Shown one piece after another: positions 8,276 through 11,098 of a stretch of DNA of 11,098 nt. Each line of letters begins with the position of its first letter. The first letter of the stretch is position 1. Under the pieces are notes generated by a model. The model made no database searches, was not told the origin of the DNA, and saw nothing but the letters and a program-made list of their open reading frames with translations. A program made the position numbers and the translations under genes. Source of the stretch: Bacteroidales bacterium UBA1751 (GTDB lineage: Bacteria; Bacteroidota; Bacteroidia; Bacteroidales; UBA932). The DNA lies in the NCBI GenBank assembly GCA_002315995.1, contig DCHN01000051.1:1-11098 (forward strand), written 5' to 3'.

Positions 8276-8290
8276 CTGATTATCAGTTAT
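8272..8290. terminator. Perfect palindrome across two convergent stop codons; possible weak bidirectional terminator
   Basis: ATAACTGAT, a single T, then ATCAGTTAT form 9-bp perfect arms. The palindrome contains the TAA of the plus-strand gene (8273-8275) and the TGA of the minus-strand gene (8283-8285), with only 7 nt between the two genes. It is AT-rich, the loop would need to open by a few bases, and no T tract follows on either side. Termination here is therefore possible but not shown. A protein-binding site is another option. Confidence 0.4.
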
Positions 8291-10298
8291 CCTTCATGCA
8301 GTACTTCTTTATTGCAGGATAAGCCTCCTGAATTCCAAGTTCTCCCGATTTGCTCAAATCAATGCAACCTTTCTGGTTATCCTTAAGATAGATCAGTACA
8401 AGACCTCTGTTGTAATAGGCCTCTGCCAGGGCGGGGAAGAGCTCAATTGCTTTAGTATATTGCTTTATAGCCTCAGGAAGGTCTCCACTCAGACAATGGA
8501 GGTTACCCATATTGTAGTATGAGTATGGGAACTTCGGGAAAATTTTTGCAGCACTGTTCATATCAGAAATGGCTGCTGTATAATCATATTTTTTGTATGA
8601 CTGATCCTGTACTCTTGCTCTGGCGGTTCTTGTATTGTCAAGTGAGAGAATCTGTACATTGGTCTCCATACTTGAGATGAAATCAATCATTTCTGCCTGG
8701 AGAACGCCTCTGTTTATGAAGTAAAACGGTTCCTTGCCATTCAATTCAATTGCTTTTGAATAGCATTCAAGAGCGGAATTGAAGAGGTTCTGCTCTCCAT
8801 AAACCACTCCGCTGGCAAAGGCTTCAAGTGATTTGTCAACTCTCTCCACTCTGCTGCTATACTCCTGAACCATGGCTTCGTACTTGCTCAAATCGTCAGG
8901 ACTCTTTGAATCATCTTTGCGTGCCTCAAGTGCCAGGGGAACAGGAGAAACTGCTATGAAACCGTCAACTCTCTTATCTTCGTAGATGTTCTCCAGCGCC
9001 ATGAGTACTTTGGTGTCGGTTTTGAGGTTGAATTTGAAGAGAGGTTTGAGCTTAATGTTGACATCCCTGTTCTGGAGGAGCTCATTGTTGAAATCCTTCT
9101 TGGCAAAGTCTGCATCCAGAGCCAGAAGATTGTCAAACTTCTTGGTTGTATCTGCAAACATACCCATTGATGAGGTATCGTTGCTTTTGGCTCTATATTC
9201 TTTCACCTTTTTTTCGGCGGTTTCATAGTCGTGTTTAGCACTTGCAAATTGCCCTAGATGATTCTTTACGTATGAGCGGTTATAGTATGCCTTTGCAAAA
9301 TCAGGATAGAGCTCAATTGCTTTGGAGTAGTCGGTAAGTGCATCCTTGTACATCCCCATTTGCAGGAGGACTCCGGCTCTGTTGAAGTAAGCAAGCACAT
9401 TCTCCGGATTTACATTTATGACTCTGTCGTAGTCATCCAGCGCCTTTGCGTAATCACCTATCTGGCTCTCGAGAATAGCTCTGTTGTAGAGTGTGAGTGC
9501 GTTGCCCGGGTCCTGCTCAAGAACTTTGTTGAAATCCTCCAGCGCACCATTGAGTTCCATTGCGTCGAACCTTATTATTGCTCTGTTGAAGTATGCGAAT
9601 GTGTTCAGAGAGTCAAGCTTTATGGCCTGGTCAAGATCTGCAAGAGCAAGATCATTTTTTCCCTGCATTGCATATATCCTTGATCTTCTTATAAAGCCTT
9701 CAGGATCGAACATGTTTAGGTTTATTGCTGTTTCATAATCTTCCAGGGCCTTTGTAGTGTCCTTCAGGTAAAGATAGCAGGCACCTCTGTTCAAATATGC
9801 ATCAGCTTCATCCGGAACCTTCTTTATAAACCTGTTGAAATCGGATATTGCTTTTTCAAAGCGCTGGCTGAGGAAATATGTGACTCCGCGGCTGAAAAAT
9901 AGTCCGTCGTAGCTTGGTCTGAGATCAATTGCCTCCTGAAGGTCCTTGAGCGCTTCGTCGTACTTGCCGGTGCGGCTGAGGGTAATTGCTCTGTAATGGT
10001 ATGCAGGCGTATATACCGGATTCAACCTCAAACTATTGTTAAAGTCATCTTCGGCGCCAATAAAGTCTCCGAGATTGTATTTTGCAATGCCTCTGAAGAG
10101 AAACGCATCGTATGAAGTTGTGTCAAGCCTTGCCAGCATATTGAAGTTGTCAATTGCGGAAGCATATTTCCCGTCAATAAGCATTTGTCTCCCACGCATA
10201 TATAATTGGTACAGATTGTACTGACCGAATGCAGCACAGGAAATGAGCAGTGCAACAGTTGCGAGAAAAAATTTTGTGCTGGGCTTCCTTCTTGACAT
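8283..10298 (-). CDS. Exported tetratricopeptide-repeat protein with an internal non-TPR region
   Basis: This 671-residue protein probably acts outside the cytoplasm as a scaffold for protein contacts; no enzyme motif is seen. The N-terminus is a signal peptide: RRKPSTK, a hydrophobic core (10-24), then AFG before Gln26. LISC at 18-21 also fits a lipobox, so lipidation at Cys21 cannot be excluded. Ten consecutive TPR units follow (about 30-369), nine of them exactly 34 residues, many with a YFNRA-type helix start and an AIELxP-type end. Residues about 370-489 are not TPR. More repeats follow (about 490-655), ending in CIDLSKSGELG and IKKYC. I chose ATG 10298 over TTG 10325 because it gives a standard signal peptide; TTG would add nine residues. 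The gene lies 36 nt downstream of DUF4293 and is probably co-transcribed with it. The family is clear, but the role is unknown. Its 3' end meets the nucleotidyltransferase gene. Confidence 0.88.
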   Translation of the reverse strand: MSRRKPSTKFFLATVALLISCAAFGQYNLYQLYMRGRQMLIDGKYASAIDNFNMLARLDTTSYDAFLFRGIAKYNLGDFIGAEDDFNNSLRLNPVYTPAYHYRAITLSRTGKYDEALKDLQEAIDLRPSYDGLFFSRGVTYFLSQRFEKAISDFNRFIKKVPDEADAYLNRGACYLYLKDTTKALEDYETAINLNMFDPEGFIRRSRIYAMQGKNDLALADLDQAIKLDSLNTFAYFNRAIIRFDAMELNGALEDFNKVLEQDPGNALTLYNRAILESQIGDYAKALDDYDRVINVNPENVLAYFNRAGVLLQMGMYKDALTDYSKAIELYPDFAKAYYNRSYVKNHLGQFASAKHDYETAEKKVKEYRAKSNDTSSMGMFADTTKKFDNLLALDADFAKKDFNNELLQNRDVNIKLKPLFKFNLKTDTKVLMALENIYEDKRVDGFIAVSPVPLALEARKDDSKSPDDLSKYEAMVQEYSSRVERVDKSLEAFASGVVYGEQNLFNSALECYSKAIELNGKEPFYFINRGVLQAEMIDFISSMETNVQILSLDNTRTARARVQDQSYKKYDYTAAISDMNSAAKIFPKFPYSYYNMGNLHCLSGDLPEAIKQYTKAIELFPALAEAYYNRGLVLIYLKDNQKGCIDLSKSGELGIQEAYPAIKKYCMKDN
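9192..10211 (-). repeat. Ten-unit TPR-coding array, 102-bp period
   Basis: These bases encode residues 30-369 of the TPR protein. The period is visible in the DNA: plus-strand copies of TCTGTTG begin at 9378, 9480 and 9582, exactly 102 bp apart, and encode the repeated NRA motif. The units have diverged at most other positions, so this is an old protein repeat rather than a recent tandem duplication. Confidence 0.8.
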
Positions 10299-10334
10299 GG
10301 GACGTTTTCTTGGCGCGATGTACAATTTCCTTGC

Positions 10335-10772
10335 CTATTTCTTTCTCTTGAAAAATCCTTTGTGGTTTTTCTTGGCCTTTCTCAGAGAATATGCGCTTCT
10401 GACCAGTGCCTCATCTTTTGCAATATACTTCACTGCAATAGCTGTTAGAATGGCACATACAATTGGGAAAACTGCTGTAATTGAGAATGCAACTCCGCTC
10501 TCCTCCCTGAAGAATATGACTGCAATCCAACATTGGAATCCAATAAGTATCAATATGTTGAGAATGCTCAACTGCATTTGTACCATTCTATCCTTGAATT
10601 TGTAAATGGTTGTTATGGTAAGGCACAGGGTTGCAACAATGAATGCAATGAGATACCCGCTCTGTGTATATTTTACCACCATATCAGGAGTATAGCAGAA
10701 TTTCGAGAAAAAAAGAGAAATCAGCAATCCTGCAACAATGAGCAGGAAAAGTGTCTGTATCCTTTGAAGCAT
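10335..10772 (-). CDS. DUF4293-like integral membrane protein
   Basis: This small 145-residue protein has four predicted membrane segments (about 5-22, 41-58, 68-88 and 96-117) and a strongly basic C-terminal tail (131-145, ending KGFFKRKK) that should face the cytoplasm. The MLQRIQTLFLL start is typical of DUF4293, a family of unknown function that I know from Bacteroidota. The open frame continues upstream to 11039 without a stop, but that extension runs antisense through the divergent adaptor gene and both promoters, so ATG 10772 is preferred. A -7 box lies at 10796-10803, and there is no Shine-Dalgarno sequence. The TPR gene follows and probably shares its transcript. No function can be assigned; a link to the TPR protein rests only on adjacency. 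Confidence 0.82.
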   Translation of the reverse strand: MLQRIQTLFLLIVAGLLISLFFSKFCYTPDMVVKYTQSGYLIAFIVATLCLTITTIYKFKDRMVQMQLSILNILILIGFQCWIAVIFFREESGVAFSITAVFPIVCAILTAIAVKYIAKDEALVRSAYSLRKAKKNHKGFFKRKK

Positions 10773-10791
10773 GTTATATTCGTTAAATAGA

Positions 10792-10824
10792 TTGGCAAAT
10801 CTACGAATTTTATTCTTATCTTTG
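10792..10824 (+). promoter_or_regulatory. Promoter for the second RND adaptor gene
   Basis: TATCTTTG at 10817-10824 matches TAnnTTTG exactly, and TTGG at 10792-10795 lies 21 nt upstream, close to the expected -33 spacing. This is the best two-part promoter in the window. Transcription would start near 10830, leaving a leader of about 43 nt before the ATG at 10873. It overlaps the DUF4293 promoter on the other strand. Confidence 0.62.
10796..10803 (-). promoter_or_regulatory. -7 box for the DUF4293-TPR transcription unit
   Basis: The minus-strand sequence is TAGATTTG, an exact TAnnTTTG match. Transcription would start near 10790, giving a short leader of about 18 nt before ATG 10772. The -33 region is weak (a TTTC near 10825-10828). 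The box sits between the -33 and -7 elements of the divergent promoter. Confidence 0.52.
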
Positions 10825-10872
10825 AAAGTTAAAATAGGAGTAAAGTGTATATAAAGCAATAATACGTAAATT

Positions 10873-11098
10873 ATGAAAGCATTTGATTCGTTTTTGGTAT
10901 TGGCAATTGCATTTGTCTGTGTTGCCTGTTCCGGAAAGAAAGAGGGTGTGGAGGTTATTCCATTGGTTAAAACAGAGATTGTAGGTGAATCCGCCTCAAC
11001 CATGGTCAATGATTTTCCTGGGAAAGTGAAGGCAGCCAAGGATGTAGGTGTATCATTTAAAGTGAGTGGAACTCTTCAGTATTATGCACTTAAGGAGG
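10873..11098 (+). CDS. RND efflux adaptor (membrane-fusion) lipoprotein, second system, 5' part only
   Basis: The first 75 codons are present and the gene runs off the right edge. It starts with MKAFDSF and a hydrophobic core, with a lipobox-like CVAC placing the lipidated residue at Cys19; a Cys at the -3 position is uncommon. After a short linker, residues about 45-75 match the start of an HlyD/AcrA-type adaptor: a DFPGKVKAAKDVGVSFKVSG segment followed by TLQYYALKE, corresponding to the beginning of the lipoyl domain. This beginning differs clearly from the first adaptor in the window, so it is not a recent copy. The leader carries a good two-part promoter, while the GGAG at 10837-10840 is too far away to act as a Shine-Dalgarno site. 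An RND pump and possibly a channel gene would be expected to the right, outside the window. Confidence 0.82.
   Translation, partial: MKAFDSFLVLAIAFVCVACSGKKEGVEVIPLVKTEIVGESASTMVNDFPGKVKAAKDVGVSFKVSGTLQYYALKE

Noticed and set aside
9360..9738. Open frames on the plus strand within the TPR gene
   Set aside because: Their existence follows from the 102-bp repeat in the true gene; they have no signal peptide, family motif or start signal.
10299..10325. TTG 10325 as start of the TPR protein
   Set aside because: It would add nine residues in front of an already complete signal peptide. It remains possible but is less likely than ATG 10298.
10836..10840. AGGAG as a Shine-Dalgarno site for the second adaptor
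   Set aside because: It is more than 30 nt from the ATG at 10873, too far to position a ribosome there.
10773..11039. Long upstream extension of the DUF4293 reading frame
   Set aside because: It runs antisense through the second adaptor gene and across both promoters, and its peptide has no family-like sequence.
1..11098. CRISPR arrays, insertion sequences, integrases or tRNA-linked attachment repeats
   Set aside because: I saw no spaced direct repeats, transposase or integrase sequence, and no second copy of the tRNA end. The tRNA 3' end, where attachment sites usually lie, is outside the window.

Overview
The window looks like chromosomal DNA from a member of the Bacteroidota, probably the Bacteroidales. 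Four things suggest this. Every gene-facing intergenic gap carries an exact match to the TAnnTTTG -7 box used by the primary sigma factor of that phylum. Most start codons lack a Shine-Dalgarno sequence and follow AT-rich leaders. A DUF4293-type membrane protein, a family I associate with this phylum, is present. The protein sequences also resemble Bacteroidales FtsX permeases and RND pumps. GC content looks moderate (low 40s percent by eye). The species cannot be fixed.

Layout from left to right: the 5' part of a tRNA gene (minus strand) runs off the left edge. Back-to-back promoters separate it from a plus-strand LolC/LolE-like FtsX permease. A new promoter follows, and then an apparent four-gene plus-strand operon: a membrane-fusion lipoprotein, an AcrB-type RND pump, a TolC/OprM-type outer-membrane lipoprotein, and a nucleotidyltransferase-like protein (resembling the NTP_transf_5 family) joined by only 3 nt. 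The operon converges on a minus-strand pair: a DUF4293 membrane protein followed by a long exported TPR protein. The two converging stop codons lie inside one 19-bp perfect palindrome. To the right, overlapping divergent promoters drive DUF4293 leftward and a second RND membrane-fusion lipoprotein rightward. That last gene is cut by the window edge.

How the genes work together: the first three operon genes supply all parts of a tripartite proton-driven efflux pump (adaptor, inner-membrane pump, outer-membrane channel), and the proton-relay residues are visible in the pump. No regulator of the TetR, MarR or AraC kind lies next to it. The nucleotidyltransferase is the one member with no obvious role in efflux. 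A second, separate RND system begins at the right edge.

Three starts differ from the longest open frames: 1532 rather than TTG 1478 for the adaptor, 5849 rather than 5843 for the outer-membrane factor, and 10298 rather than TTG 10325 for the TPR protein. The DUF4293 gene starts at 10772. No clear undescribed system is evident. The most unusual points are the nucleotidyltransferase tied to the efflux operon, the non-TPR domain inside the TPR protein, and the compact shared regulatory sites.
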